Shown piece after piece: positions 15,147 to 23,658 of a stretch of 24,996 nt of DNA. A program made the position numbers and the translations under genes. Positions within the stretch are counted from its first letter, which is position 1, and each line of letters opens with the position of its first letter. The DNA comes from DATLMR01 sp035634255 (GTDB taxonomy: Bacteria > Acidobacteriota > Blastocatellia > UBA7656), in assembly GCA_035634255.1 (NCBI GenBank), contig DASQDI010000018.1:1-24996 (forward strand), given 5' to 3'. A model generated the notes under the pieces. That model searched no databases. It was not told the origin of the DNA and saw only the letters and a list, made by a program, of their open reading frames with translations.

Positions 15147-15243
15147 CGGAGCCCCCGTTCCCCCGATCCCCTCGGCTTCGTTGTATGCTTTGTCTGTCGC
15201 TTCTCTCAGTTATTGTGGCGGCCGACGGAGCCCCCGTTCCCCC
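15147..15243 (+). repeat. 18-bp direct repeat, two copies
   Basis: CGGAGCCCCCGTTCCCCC occurs at 15147-15164 and again at 15226-15243, 79 bp apart start to start. Significance unknown; it may be a dispersed GC-rich intergenic repeat. Confidence 0.7.
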
Positions 15244-15681
15244 GGCCACCACTTTCTTTGTCAAAGCTACGCTGTTGACTTTGGCAATGCGCGTGCCAAG
15301 GCCATTGCCCCGCTCAGGTAGCTGTAAGTCTTCTATTTTAAGCAACCACCTTACGGCCCGGCCCGAGGGCTAACAAAACTTGTCATTGTCACGGTGACAC
15401 AAAGCGGCAATCCCCTGGATTCTCCGGCGGGGTGAGGCGGGCCGGGGCAAAATTCTTAATTTAAGGCGGTTTGCGAGCAAAATAGATAGCAAATCCGCCG
15501 ACTTCGGCTATAATGAGAACCGCTCGGATACGGCTGGCAGCCTGTCGGAGCCGCGGGCGTCGCAGGTCATTCGATTATATCTTCATCTCGCCCGCTGCTC
15601 CAGGTCCGAACCGGCTCCCTTTTTCATGAGTGTCCGGACTAACAGAAATTTTCAGGAAAGACGAGGCTGGACCGGCCATCT

Positions 15682-15701
15682 TCACGGCCCGCGAGCCGTG
15701 A
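15682..15701. other. 7-bp hairpin in the operon leader
   Basis: TCACGGC, loop CCGCGA, GCCGTGA, then GTAGATCTTTT. It could be an attenuator or weak terminator upstream of the PIN-TRAM/ispD/ispF operon. Confidence 0.35.
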
Positions 15702-15787
15702 GTAGATCTTTTACAACTTAGCTTAACTATTCGCAGCGTCTTGTAGCACGGACGGCTCAAGCGGTAGGTAAGACGTACGGAGGTTTT

Positions 15788-16888
15788 ATGCGATTCGACG
15801 TTACTTTGATTCGTATCGTCTTCATCGCGGCGCTTGTGAGTGCTGGCTATTACCTTAAGCCTTTTTACGGGAGGCCGACTCTTTCGGCAGTAATCGGCGC
15901 GTTCATTGCTGTTTCCACGATCTTCTTTGAAACCCGCATACGCAAGGCCACTCTTAAGACTCTCATCGGCGGAGCGGTCGGGTCGATACTCGGAATCGCG
16001 GCGGCAAGCTTGATCGGGTGGGTTATATCAGCACAGTATGGGACCCATGTCGGGATCGGGTGGGTTACGCCGGTACAGGACGGGACCCAGGCCCCGATCT
16101 ACGGCATACCGGAGAATTTCAAGACATTCCTTACGCTCACTGTGATGCTTTTCATGGGGTACGTCGGGCTGGTGGTCGGGGCGGTCAAGGGAGACTATCT
16201 CGACCTGACTGCCCTGGGCGGCATTTTCATAGAGAAGGGCTCAAGCAAATCTCATCCCCTGATACTCGACACGTCCGTGATCATCGACGGCCGCGTGGCC
16301 GACATCGCTGAGACGGGGTTCCTGGCCGGGACCCTCGTCATCCCGCAGTTCGTCCTGCGCGAGCTTCAGCAGATCGCCGACAGCGCCGACTCGATCAAGC
16401 GCAACAGGGGGCGGCGCGGCCTCGACATACTTCAGAGGCTCCAGAAGAAGAAAGGGAGTTACGAGATCGTCATCAGCGAGGCCGACTTCCCCGACATCCG
16501 CGAGGTGGACCACAAGCTGATCGAGCTCGGACGCCAGCTCGAAGGTAAGATCGTCACCAACGATTTCAACCTCAATAAGGTGGCCCAGCTCCGCGGGGTC
16601 TCGGTCCTGAACATCAACGAGCTCGCGAACGCCCTGAAGCCGGTCGTCCTCCCCGGAGAGATCATGCGCGTCTTCGTACTCAAGGAAGGGAAGGAGTACA
16701 ATCAGGGCGTCGCCTACCTCGACGACGGGACGATGGTGGTCGTCGATAACGCCCGGCGGATGATCGGCAAGAACGTCGACGTGTCCGTAACGAGTGTCCT
16801 GCAGACGACGGCGGGCAAGATGATATTCGGCCGCTTCAACGAGGACGGGCGCGTCGTCGCCCCGCGCCAGACGACAGCCTCGCAGTGA
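15788..16888 (+). CDS. membrane PIN-TRAM domain protein (YacL type)
   Basis: A 366-residue protein. The N-terminus has about four membrane segments (about 8-25, 30-47, 58-80, 112-134). A PIN nuclease-like domain starts near 156 (LILDTSVIIDGRVADI; acidic residues Asp161, Glu192 and Asp259 in TNDFN), and a TRAM domain follows (about 290-350), expected to bind RNA. The family is known from B. subtilis YacL; its target is not established. A 14-residue segment is duplicated in tandem between membrane segments (IGWVISAQYGTHVG then IGWVTPVQDGTQAP). The start follows GGAGG. The stop overlaps the GTG of ispD by 4 bp, indicating translational coupling. Confidence 0.93.
   Translation: MRFDVTLIRIVFIAALVSAGYYLKPFYGRPTLSAVIGAFIAVSTIFFETRIRKATLKTLIGGAVGSILGIAAASLIGWVISAQYGTHVGIGWVTPVQDGTQAPIYGIPENFKTFLTLTVMLFMGYVGLVVGAVKGDYLDLTALGGIFIEKGSSKSHPLILDTSVIIDGRVADIAETGFLAGTLVIPQFVLRELQQIADSADSIKRNRGRRGLDILQRLQKKKGSYEIVISEADFPDIREVDHKLIELGRQLEGKIVTNDFNLNKVAQLRGVSVLNINELANALKPVVLPGEIMRVFVLKEGKEYNQGVAYLDDGTMVVVDNARRMIGKNVDVSVTSVLQTTAGKMIFGRFNEDGRVVAPRQTTASQ
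16013..16096 (+). repeat. 42-bp tandem duplication inside the PIN-TRAM gene
   Basis: Two 42-bp units (16013-16054 and 16055-16096) share ATCGGGTGGGTTA at their start and GGGACCCA later, and encode the two 14-residue copies. The reading frame is preserved. Confidence 0.7.
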
Positions 16889-17586
16889 TTGATCGCAAGC
16901 TGAATATAGCCATCATCCCTGCCGCGGGCATCGGCACTCGCATGCGGGCGGATCGCGCCAAGCAGATGATCGAGCTTGGCGGCGTCCCGCTCCTCGTCCA
17001 CACCCTCAGGCGCTTCGAAGACTGCGACGCGGTCGACCGCGTCATCCTCGTCCTGCAGCCGAGCCTGACCTCGGAGGTGCTCGCCCTGATCTCGCGCCAC
17101 GGCCTGAAGAAGATCGCGCGCGTGGTCGCGGGCGGGGCGGAGCGGCAGGACTCGATCTACAGGGGGCTCCAGGTCATCAACCGGGAGGACGCGGGGATCG
17201 TGGTCGTCCACGACGCCGCGCGCCCTTTCGTCCGCCCCGAGGAGATTCGCTCCGTCATCGAGCGGGCCGAGAACAAGGGCGCGGCCATCATGGCGATGCC
17301 CGCGACCGACACCATCAAGCAGGTGAAGAAAGCCGTGGTCAACCGCACCCTCGACCGGCGGACCATTTACCACGCGCAGACGCCCCAGGCCTTCCGCTAC
17401 GAAATAATCCACGAGGCGTACGAGCGCGCGTACTCGGACGGGGTCATCGCCACGGACGATTCGCAGCTCGTCGAGCGCCTCGGCCGCAGGGTCTCGGTCG
17501 TCGAAGGCTCGCACCTGAACATCAAGATCACGCGCCCCTTCGACCTCCGAATAGCGGAGGTCATCCACCAGGAGTTCTTCAGCTGA
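16885..17586 (+). CDS. ispD: 2-C-methyl-D-erythritol 4-phosphate cytidylyltransferase
   Basis: A 233-residue enzyme of the MEP isoprenoid pathway that joins MEP and CTP to give CDP-ME. Nucleotide-binding motif: IPAAGIGTRMRADRAKQ (the usual PKQ is AKQ). Other family motifs are VVHDAARPFV, AMPATDTIK, TPQAFRYEII, TDDSQLVE and NIKITRPFDL. The start is GTG 16885, overlapping the TGA of the preceding gene. ispF follows 23 bp later, so the two pathway genes are co-transcribed. Confidence 0.96.
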   Translation: MIDRKLNIAIIPAAGIGTRMRADRAKQMIELGGVPLLVHTLRRFEDCDAVDRVILVLQPSLTSEVLALISRHGLKKIARVVAGGAERQDSIYRGLQVINREDAGIVVVHDAARPFVRPEEIRSVIERAENKGAAIMAMPATDTIKQVKKAVVNRTLDRRTIYHAQTPQAFRYEIIHEAYERAYSDGVIATDDSQLVERLGRRVSVVEGSHLNIKITRPFDLRIAEVIHQEFFS

Positions 17587-17609
17587 GCCCCGGAAAAACA
17601 TGGAGCGAT

Positions 17610-18104
17610 ATGAACGAATCACGCCGCGTCGGAATAGGGTATGACCTGCACAGGCTGGTCGAGGGCCGCAAGCTGGTGCTCGGCGGGGTCGAGATACCAT
17701 TCGATAAGGGGCTGCTCGGCCATTCGGACTCGGACGTTTTGACGCACGCCATCTGCGACGCGCTGCTCGGGGCCGCCTCCCTCGGAGACATCGGGTCGCA
17801 CTTCCCGGACACCGACCCCCGGTACCGCGGCGCGTCGAGCCTCGACCTCCTCTCGGCCGTGGTCGATTTAATCTCCGGGCGCGGCTTAACCATCTCCAAC
17901 GTCGATGCGATAATCATTGCCGAGCGCCCGAAGCTCGCGCCGCACATCCTGCCTATGCGCGAGCGCCTGGCCGACGTTCTGGGCGTGGAGCTTAATCGGG
18001 TGAGCATCAAGGCCAAGACCAACGAGGGGCTCGACTCCATCGGGCGCGGGGAGGCGATGGCCGCGCAGGCGGTCGCGTTGCTTAAGATGTCAAGTTTCGA
18101 GTGA
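17610..18104 (+). CDS. ispF: 2-C-methyl-D-erythritol 2,4-cyclodiphosphate synthase
   Basis: A 164-residue IspF, which cyclises CDP-ME 2-phosphate with loss of CMP. The metal-binding GIGYDLHRL (Asp and His) and GHSDSDVLTHAICDALLGAASLGDIG are intact, as are FPDTDPRY and the C-terminal KAKTNEGLDSIGRGEG-like region (here GRGEAMAAQAVALL). A GGAG box precedes ATG 17610. The stop overlaps an in-frame GTG of the next gene. The intermediate kinase gene ispE is not in the window. Confidence 0.97.
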   Translation: MNESRRVGIGYDLHRLVEGRKLVLGGVEIPFDKGLLGHSDSDVLTHAICDALLGAASLGDIGSHFPDTDPRYRGASSLDLLSAVVDLISGRGLTISNVDAIIIAERPKLAPHILPMRERLADVLGVELNRVSIKAKTNEGLDSIGRGEAMAAQAVALLKMSSFE

Positions 18105-18118
18105 TTGCCGGTTTACCC

Positions 18119-19423
18119 ATGCGAGCGACAGACATAATAGCGAAGAAGCGCGACGGGGGGGCTCTGTCGCGCGAAGAGATCAGGTTTTTTATCACCGGCT
18201 ACACGGAAGGCGGGATAGAGGATTACCAAATGTCCGCGCTGCTGATGGCGATCTTCCTGCGCGGCATGTCCAGCGAAGAGACCCTCGCTCTGACCGAAGA
18301 GATGCTCTACTCGGGGGCCGTGGTGGACTTCTCCGACCTGAACCGGCCCCGCGTCGATAAGCACTCGACCGGGGGCGTGGGGGACAAGACCTCCCTGGTG
18401 ATCGCGCCCGTGGTCGCGGCGGCGGGCATTCTGGTGCCGATGATTTCGGGCCGCGCCCTGGCTCATTCGGGGGGGACGCTCGACAAGCTCGAATCGATAC
18501 CGGGGTTCAGGACGGGGCTGTCACTCGACGAGTTCCGCGCGACTCTGGTGCGGACGGGGGCCGCGCTGATCGGGCAGACGGCGGAGATAGCCCCCGCCGA
18601 TAAGAAGCTCTACTCCCTGCGCGACGTGACCGCGACCGTCCCGTGCCGCCCTCTGATGGCGGCGTCGATCATGAGCAAGAAGATGGCAGAAGGCATCAGC
18701 GGCCTCGTGCTCGACGTGAAGGTCGGGAGCGGGGCTTTCCTGAAGACCGAAGAGGAGGCCCGCGAACTGGCCTCGGTGATGATCGACATCGCGCGCGGCA
18801 TGGGGAAAGAGGCGGTGGCCCTGATCACCGACATGAACCAGCCGCTCGGCAGGATGGTGGGGAACTCCCTCGAAGTCGTCGAAGCCTTCGACGCTCTGAG
18901 GGGCGAAGGCCCCGAAGATTTCATCACGCTTTGCAGGGAACTGTCCGCCGAGATGATCCTGATGGGAGGCGCGGCCCGAGACCTGGAAGCGGCGCGCGGC
19001 CTTTACGACTCGCTGATCGAATCGAGCGCCGCCCGCGAGAAGATGTCCGAGATAATCGAGGCGCAGGGGGGCGACCCCTCCGTGCTCGATGATTACTCAC
19101 GCCTCCCCCGCGCGAGCCTCGAACAGGCCGTCACGGCCGGGGCGTCCGGCTTCGTACAGGCGGTTGATACGGAGGCCATAGGCCATGCGTCGATGCTTCT
19201 GGGCGCGGGCCGGGCGCGACTCGATACCCCCATCGACCTGAGCGTCGGCATGCGGATCGAAGCGCGCATCGGAGACAGGGTGGGAGAGGGCGACGCGCTC
19301 GCCACGCTCTTCTACAACGACCCCGAACCGGCGTCCGAAGCCGCTCGCGAAATCCGCCTGGCTTACCTGATCGGCCCGGAGCCGGTCGAGCCCCCGCCGC
19401 TCATCAAGGCGGTCCTGCGCTGA
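18119..19423 (+). CDS. pyrimidine-nucleoside (thymidine) phosphorylase
   Basis: A 434-residue enzyme that splits thymidine/uridine with phosphate into base and (deoxy)ribose 1-phosphate. Motifs: KHSTGGVGDKTSLV (phosphate site), the family signature SGRALAHSGGTLDKLESIPGF, RDVTATVPCRPLMAASIMSKKMAEG, and a C-terminal PYNP_C domain ending 'LIGPEPVEPPPLI'. I chose ATG 18119 because MRATDIIAKKRDGG matches the family N-terminus. GTG 18101 overlaps the ispF stop and would add six residues. The neighbouring nucleoside-binding lipoprotein suggests a link in nucleoside salvage. Whether it is deoA or pdp by specificity cannot be read. Confidence 0.93.
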   Translation: MRATDIIAKKRDGGALSREEIRFFITGYTEGGIEDYQMSALLMAIFLRGMSSEETLALTEEMLYSGAVVDFSDLNRPRVDKHSTGGVGDKTSLVIAPVVAAAGILVPMISGRALAHSGGTLDKLESIPGFRTGLSLDEFRATLVRTGAALIGQTAEIAPADKKLYSLRDVTATVPCRPLMAASIMSKKMAEGISGLVLDVKVGSGAFLKTEEEARELASVMIDIARGMGKEAVALITDMNQPLGRMVGNSLEVVEAFDALRGEGPEDFITLCRELSAEMILMGGAARDLEAARGLYDSLIESSAAREKMSEIIEAQGGDPSVLDDYSRLPRASLEQAVTAGASGFVQAVDTEAIGHASMLLGAGRARLDTPIDLSVGMRIEARIGDRVGEGDALATLFYNDPEPASEAAREIRLAYLIGPEPVEPPPLIKAVLR

Positions 19424-19437
19424 GTCGGCCGGGCGGG

Positions 19438-19466
19438 TTGTTACCGGGGGCGCGCTCGGCTACACT
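19438..19466 (+). promoter_or_regulatory. putative promoter of the BMP lipoprotein gene
   Basis: TTGTTA (19438-19443), a 17-bp spacer and TACACT (19461-19466), 41 bp before the ATG at 19507. Confidence 0.55.
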
Positions 19467-19506
19467 GCTAAGTATACGTTTAGAGGGGTTCAATTAATCA
19501 CCGCTT

Positions 19507-20517
19507 ATGAAAAAAATAACGCTTGTGATTCTGCTCGTATCCGCGCTCGCGCTGTCGGGCTGCGGTCGCGTGCTGGGCAGCAGGGAAGAGGCGGGCGGGC
19601 GGATGCGCGTCGGCATCGTCTTCGACATCGGCGGGAAGGACGACAAGTCTTTCAACGCCGCCGCGTGGGAAGGCGTCAAGCGGGCCGCGCAGGACTTCCC
19701 GATCACGCTCCGGGATGTCGAGCCGGGCGACCCGACTTCAATCGAGCCGTCGATGCGCGCCTTCGCCGAGCGCGGGTATGACCTGATCATCGGCGTCGGG
19801 TTCGCGCAGGAGCCGATCATGAGACAGGTCGCGGCCGACTACCCCGGCCTGAAGTTCGCGATCATCGACGGAGTGATCGACCTGCCCAACGTCGCCTCGC
19901 TCATCTTCGAAGAGCACGAGGGATCGTTCCTCGTCGGCATGATCGCGGGCCGCACGACGAAGACCGATAAGATCGGGTTCGTCGGGGGCATGGACATCCC
20001 TCTGATTCACAAGTTCGCCACCGGGTACGAGGAGGGCGCGAGGTACGCCAACCCTAAAATACAGGTCCTTAAAAATTACGTCGGCACCACCGACTCGGCG
20101 TGGAACGACCCGAGCAAGGGCAAAGAGCTGGCGAAAGCGCAGATCGAGCGCGGGGCGGACATAGTCTTCCAGGCGGCGGGCAACAGCGGCCTCGGGGTCT
20201 TCGACGCGGCGGAGGAGACGGGCCGGCTCGCCATAGGGGTCGACTCGAATCAGAACTGGGTCAAGCCGGGGCGCATACTCACGAGCATGATCAAGCGCGT
20301 CGATGTCGCCGTCTACAACGCCGTGCGGGAGAGTCTCGAAGGCCGGTTCGCCGGGGGCGTTCACCTGTTCGGGCTGGAGAACGAGGGCGTGGGCTACGCG
20401 CTCGACGAGTACAACCGCAGCCTGATCCCCCAATCGGTGCTCGACGAGGCCGAGCGCGCGAAGCAGGAGATCATCGCCGGCCGGATCAAGGTCACGGACG
20501 CGATGGCTCCGAAATGA
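19507..20517 (+). CDS. BMP family nucleoside-binding lipoprotein
   Basis: A 336-residue BMP (Med/PnrA-like) substrate-binding protein. The lipobox LSGC gives a lipidated Cys near residue 19. Family motifs include VGIVFDIGGKDDKSFNAAAWEG, DLIIGVGFAQEP, 'HEGSFLVGMIAG', 'KIGFVGGMDIPLIHKF', 'GADIVFQAAGNSG' and 'IGVDSNQNW'. Such proteins deliver nucleosides to ABC importers (BmpA/PnrA group). No permease or ATPase gene lies next to it in the window, so the partner must be elsewhere or the protein acts as a sensor. The gene ends 29 bp from the convergent CorC-like gene. Confidence 0.92.
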   Translation: MKKITLVILLVSALALSGCGRVLGSREEAGGRMRVGIVFDIGGKDDKSFNAAAWEGVKRAAQDFPITLRDVEPGDPTSIEPSMRAFAERGYDLIIGVGFAQEPIMRQVAADYPGLKFAIIDGVIDLPNVASLIFEEHEGSFLVGMIAGRTTKTDKIGFVGGMDIPLIHKFATGYEEGARYANPKIQVLKNYVGTTDSAWNDPSKGKELAKAQIERGADIVFQAAGNSGLGVFDAAEETGRLAIGVDSNQNWVKPGRILTSMIKRVDVAVYNAVRESLEGRFAGGVHLFGLENEGVGYALDEYNRSLIPQSVLDEAERAKQEIIAGRIKVTDAMAPK

Positions 20518-20546
20518 CGGAGCCCTTCAGGATTCTTTAATATTCT

Positions 20547-21902
20547 TCAGCTGATGACGCTGGTCTCGGGGGACTTGGCGTCGGCGAGCCTCTCGATCTT
20601 CGCTTCGAGAATTCGGTTCCGGGAAGTTGACTCGACCGTCAGCTGCAGCCCGTTGTAGGTCACGACCTCGCCCTCGCGCAGAATCCTGCCCGCGCGAGCC
20701 ATCATGAATCCTGCGACGGTGTGATAGCTGTCCGACTCCGGGAGGCCGAGTTCGAGGACCCGGTTCGCGTCCCTGATGGAGAGGGACCCGTTGACCTTGT
20801 AGATGCCTTTGCCCTGTTCTTCGATCTGGCGCACGGCGGCCTCGTCGTGCTCGTCGCGGATGTCCCCGACTATCTCTTCGATCAGGTCTTCGATGGTCAC
20901 GAGGCCCTCGATGCCCCCATGCTCGTCGACGACGAAGGCCATGTGGGCGCTCGACTGCCGCAAAGTCGTGAGGGCTTCATTGAGCCTCACGGAGATCGGG
21001 ATGAAGACGGGCGGCCTGATCATCTGCTCTATCTTCGTCTCCCCGCCGCGCCGGACGAGCCTGCTCAAATCCTTGTGCAGGACGACGCCTATCACGTTGT
21101 CGATGGATTCGCGGTAGACGGGCATGCGCGAATACCCGATGGTCTCGAACACCTCAAGCATCTCGACGGGGGGCATCTCGATGTCGAGCGCCTCCATTTC
21201 GGTGCGGGGCACCATGATCGATTCGACCGTGGCCTCGGTGAAATCGAAGACATTGTGGATCAGGCTTCGCTCGTCCTCGATCAGGTGGCCGCTCTTGTGA
21301 CTGAGGGAGACGAGGTGGCGCAGCTCTTCCTCGCTGTATGACGCGGCGTGCTCGGCGGAGGCTTTCATGCCGAACATGCGAAGCACCCAGATGCCCGAAT
21401 AATTGAGCACCCAGATCGGCGCCTTGAAGACCTTGTAGAAGAGCTCCATCGGCCGCGCGACCACCAGAGCCACGGCCTCCGCCCGCTCGAGCGCCAGCGT
21501 CTTCGGGGCCAGCTCCCCGAGCACGATGTGGAGGAACGTAATGATCGTGAAGGCCGCCCCGATGGCGACGCTGTGGGCGGCGACTTCGGAAACCGTCGAG
21601 GGCAGGACGAAATGAAAGACGGGGGTGAGCAGGTTCGCGATGGTCGCCTCGGCGATCATGCCCAGGGCCAGACTCGCCAGAGTTATTCCGAGCTGCGTCG
21701 CGGAGATGTAGGAGTCCAGGTGGTCGAGCACGCGCATCAAGGTCCGGGCGCGCTTGTTGCCTTCCGTGACGAGCGAGACTACGCGAGACTTGCGCACGCC
21801 GACGAGGGCGAACTCGGAAGCCACGAAGAACCCGTTTGCTATGACCAGCAATAAAACCGTCGCCAATTTAACGACGGTCAGTAGAACTGACGAAGTATCC
21901 AT
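20547..21902 (-). CDS. CNNM/CBS-pair membrane protein (HlyC/CorC family)
   Basis: A 451-residue protein with an N-terminal DUF21/CNNM membrane domain (ANGFFVASEFALVGVRKSRV; TQLGITLASLALGMIAE), two CBS domains (starting near MVPRTEMEALDIE and at IRPPVFIPISVRLNEALTTL, the second with FVVDEHGGIEGLVTIEDLIEEIVGD) and a C-terminal CorC_HlyC domain. Members are linked to Mg2+/Co2+ export or homeostasis. I chose ATG 21902 because it opens the membrane domain directly; the longer ORF to 21989 adds an unusual Pro-rich stretch. It lies 76 bp from the glpK stop on the same strand. Confidence 0.92.
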   Translation of the reverse strand: MDTSSVLLTVVKLATVLLLVIANGFFVASEFALVGVRKSRVVSLVTEGNKRARTLMRVLDHLDSYISATQLGITLASLALGMIAEATIANLLTPVFHFVLPSTVSEVAAHSVAIGAAFTIITFLHIVLGELAPKTLALERAEAVALVVARPMELFYKVFKAPIWVLNYSGIWVLRMFGMKASAEHAASYSEEELRHLVSLSHKSGHLIEDERSLIHNVFDFTEATVESIMVPRTEMEALDIEMPPVEMLEVFETIGYSRMPVYRESIDNVIGVVLHKDLSRLVRRGGETKIEQMIRPPVFIPISVRLNEALTTLRQSSAHMAFVVDEHGGIEGLVTIEDLIEEIVGDIRDEHDEAAVRQIEEQGKGIYKVNGSLSIRDANRVLELGLPESDSYHTVAGFMMARAGRILREGEVVTYNGLQLTVESTSRNRILEAKIERLADAKSPETSVIS

Positions 21903-21978
21903 GGCTGTTGGGATTTTACCAATCGCGGGCGGGGATGACCAGCCATTCACCGGCCCCGGCGATTCCGGGGATAAAACC

Positions 21979-23493
21979 TCAACGGGCATCCTTCGACGGG
22001 ACGATCCAGTTCGACGCGCGCCCGATGGCCCGCCCCCACCCTTCGATCAGGCGCTCGCGCTCGGAATCGCTCATGCGCGGCTCGAACGTTCGCTCGCGCT
22101 TCCACAGCTGTTTCAGCTCGTCGAGGCCGGACCAGAAGCCGGTCGCGAGCCCGGCGAGGTAGGCCGCGCCGGCGGCGGTCGTCTCCGTGTTCGCGGGCCG
22201 CACGACCGGAATGCCAAGGACGTCGGACTGAAACTGCATCAGGAAATCATTCCTCGAAGCGCCCCCGTCGACGCGGAGCTCGGTCAGAGGGATTCCCGAA
22301 TCTTCGCGCATGCTGATGAGCACGTCCCGCGTCTGGTAAGCGATGGATTCCAGGGCCGCGCGCGTGATGTGCGCCCGCGTCGTCCCGCGGGTCACGCCCA
22401 CGACCGTGCCCCTCGCGTACTGGTCCCAGTGCGGAGCGCCCAGGCCGACGAAGGCCGGGACGAAGTAGACGCCTCCGTTATCTCCGACGCTCGCCGCCAG
22501 CCCCTCCGATTCGGCCGCCGTCTCGATTATCCGCAGCCCGTCCCTCAGCCATTGCACCGCCGCGCCCGCGATGAAGACGCTCCCTTCGAGGGCGTATTCG
22601 AGGGGCCCGTCCCCGATCTTCCACGCGACGGTCGTCAGCAGGTTGCACTTCGACCACACGGGCTCGTGCCCCGTGTTGAGCAGCATGAAGCAGCCGGTCC
22701 CGTAGGTGTTCTTCGACAGCCCTTCGGCGCAACAGACCTGCCCGAACAGGGCCGCCTGCTGGTCCCCCGCGACGCCCGCGATGGGGATCGCGTGGTCGAA
22801 CACCTCCCTGTCAGTCTCGCCGATCACGTAGCTCGACGGGGCGATCTGCGGCAGTATGCTCCGCGGCACGTTGAGCGCCGAGAGGAGCTCGTCGTCCCAG
22901 TCTCCCGACTCGATGTTGAAGAGCAGGGTGCGGCTGGCGTTCGAGGGGTCGGTCGTGTGAATCCTCCCTCCGGTCAGCTTCCAGATGAGCCAGGTGTCGA
23001 CGGTGCCGAAGGCGAGCCGCCCGCGCTCCGCGAGGCCGCGAGCGCCCGGCACGTTGTCGAGGAGCCACCGCACCTTCGTCCCCGAAAAGTACGCATCGAC
23101 CACTAGCCCGGTCCTCTGTTGGAAGAAGTGCGCGAGCCCTTCGCGGCGTATCCTGTTGCAGTCTTCCGCGGTCCTGCGGCACTGCCAGACGATGGCGTTG
23201 TGGATGGGCTCGCCCGTCTCGCGGTCCCAGAGGATGGCCGTCTCCCTCTGGTTCGTTATGCCGAGCGCGCCGACCTGCTCCGGCCTCACGTCGTTCTCCG
23301 AGATCACTCGATGGGCCGCCCTCAGCTGAGAGTTCCAGATGTCCTCGGGGCGGTGCTCGACCCATCCGGGCTGCGGGTAGAGCTGCTCGAACTCCTCCTG
23401 GGCGATGGCGAAGAGCTGCCCGGCCCTGTCGAACAGGATCGCGCGCGAGCTCGTGGTGCCCTGGTCCAGCGCGAGGATGTATTCGTCTTTCAT
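21979..23493 (-). CDS. glpK: glycerol kinase
   Basis: A 504-residue FGGY-family kinase that phosphorylates glycerol with ATP. Clear motifs: ALDQGTTSSRAILFD, NQRETAILWDRETGEP, AIVWQCRRT, GTVDTWLIWKLTGG, GVAGDQQAALFGQ, VDGGASRNDFLMQFQSDVLG and ETTAAGAAYLAGLATGFW. Length matches the family. ATG 23493 follows a CGGAGAAG box; an upstream in-frame ATG at 23538 is less likely. No glpF or glpD is nearby, so the gene stands alone. Confidence 0.97.
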   Translation of the reverse strand: MKDEYILALDQGTTSSRAILFDRAGQLFAIAQEEFEQLYPQPGWVEHRPEDIWNSQLRAAHRVISENDVRPEQVGALGITNQRETAILWDRETGEPIHNAIVWQCRRTAEDCNRIRREGLAHFFQQRTGLVVDAYFSGTKVRWLLDNVPGARGLAERGRLAFGTVDTWLIWKLTGGRIHTTDPSNASRTLLFNIESGDWDDELLSALNVPRSILPQIAPSSYVIGETDREVFDHAIPIAGVAGDQQAALFGQVCCAEGLSKNTYGTGCFMLLNTGHEPVWSKCNLLTTVAWKIGDGPLEYALEGSVFIAGAAVQWLRDGLRIIETAAESEGLAASVGDNGGVYFVPAFVGLGAPHWDQYARGTVVGVTRGTTRAHITRAALESIAYQTRDVLISMREDSGIPLTELRVDGGASRNDFLMQFQSDVLGIPVVRPANTETTAAGAAYLAGLATGFWSGLDELKQLWKRERTFEPRMSDSERERLIEGWGRAIGRASNWIVPSKDAR

Positions 23494-23536
23494 GCACTTC
23501 TCCGGGAGATAAGGATTGAGTGAGCTACGACGCGAC

Positions 23537-23545
23537 ATAATACCA
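23537..23545 (-). promoter_or_regulatory. extended -10 promoter of glpK
   Basis: The minus strand reads TGGTATTAT, a near-consensus -10 with TG extension, 43 bp before ATG 23493. Confidence 0.45.
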
Positions 23546-23658
23546 CTAAATTCCGTTTCGACATTAGATCAAATCGGAACTTTTCCCGTGAGGGCGCGCT
23601 TAAAGCACTAAACAATTGTTGACGCGCTGTTGAAATTCATTCGCCGGGAGAAGACATT

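Larger units (their letters stand above)
15048..15787. other. 740-bp intergenic region with repeats and hairpins, no gene seen
   Basis: No ORF here looks real. The region has an 18-bp direct repeat CGGAGCCCCCGTTCCCCC at 15147-15164 and 15226-15243. The first copy sits in a strong hairpin (GGGGAACGG/CCGTTCCCC) near 15138-15163. A perfect TATAAT is at 15509-15514 but its -35 is poor. A hairpin TCACGGC/GCCGTGA at 15682-15701 is followed by a short T-run. The region probably holds the radA transcript end and the leader of the following operon. Confidence 0.5.

Noticed and set aside
15048..15787. Possible disA remnant in the radA/PIN-TRAM gap
   Set aside because: No frame shows DAC-domain motifs (DGA, RHR), and the gap is shorter than a disA gene.
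16714..17700. 328-residue minus-strand ORF
   Set aside because: It is antisense to ispD and its neighbours, a GC-driven shadow with runs of Arg, Asp and Val.
19738..20433. 231-residue minus-strand ORF
   Set aside because: It is antisense to the BMP lipoprotein gene, which has an intact lipobox and family motifs.
21754..23106. 450-residue plus-strand ORF
   Set aside because: It is antisense to glpK and the CorC-like gene, low in complexity and without any motif.
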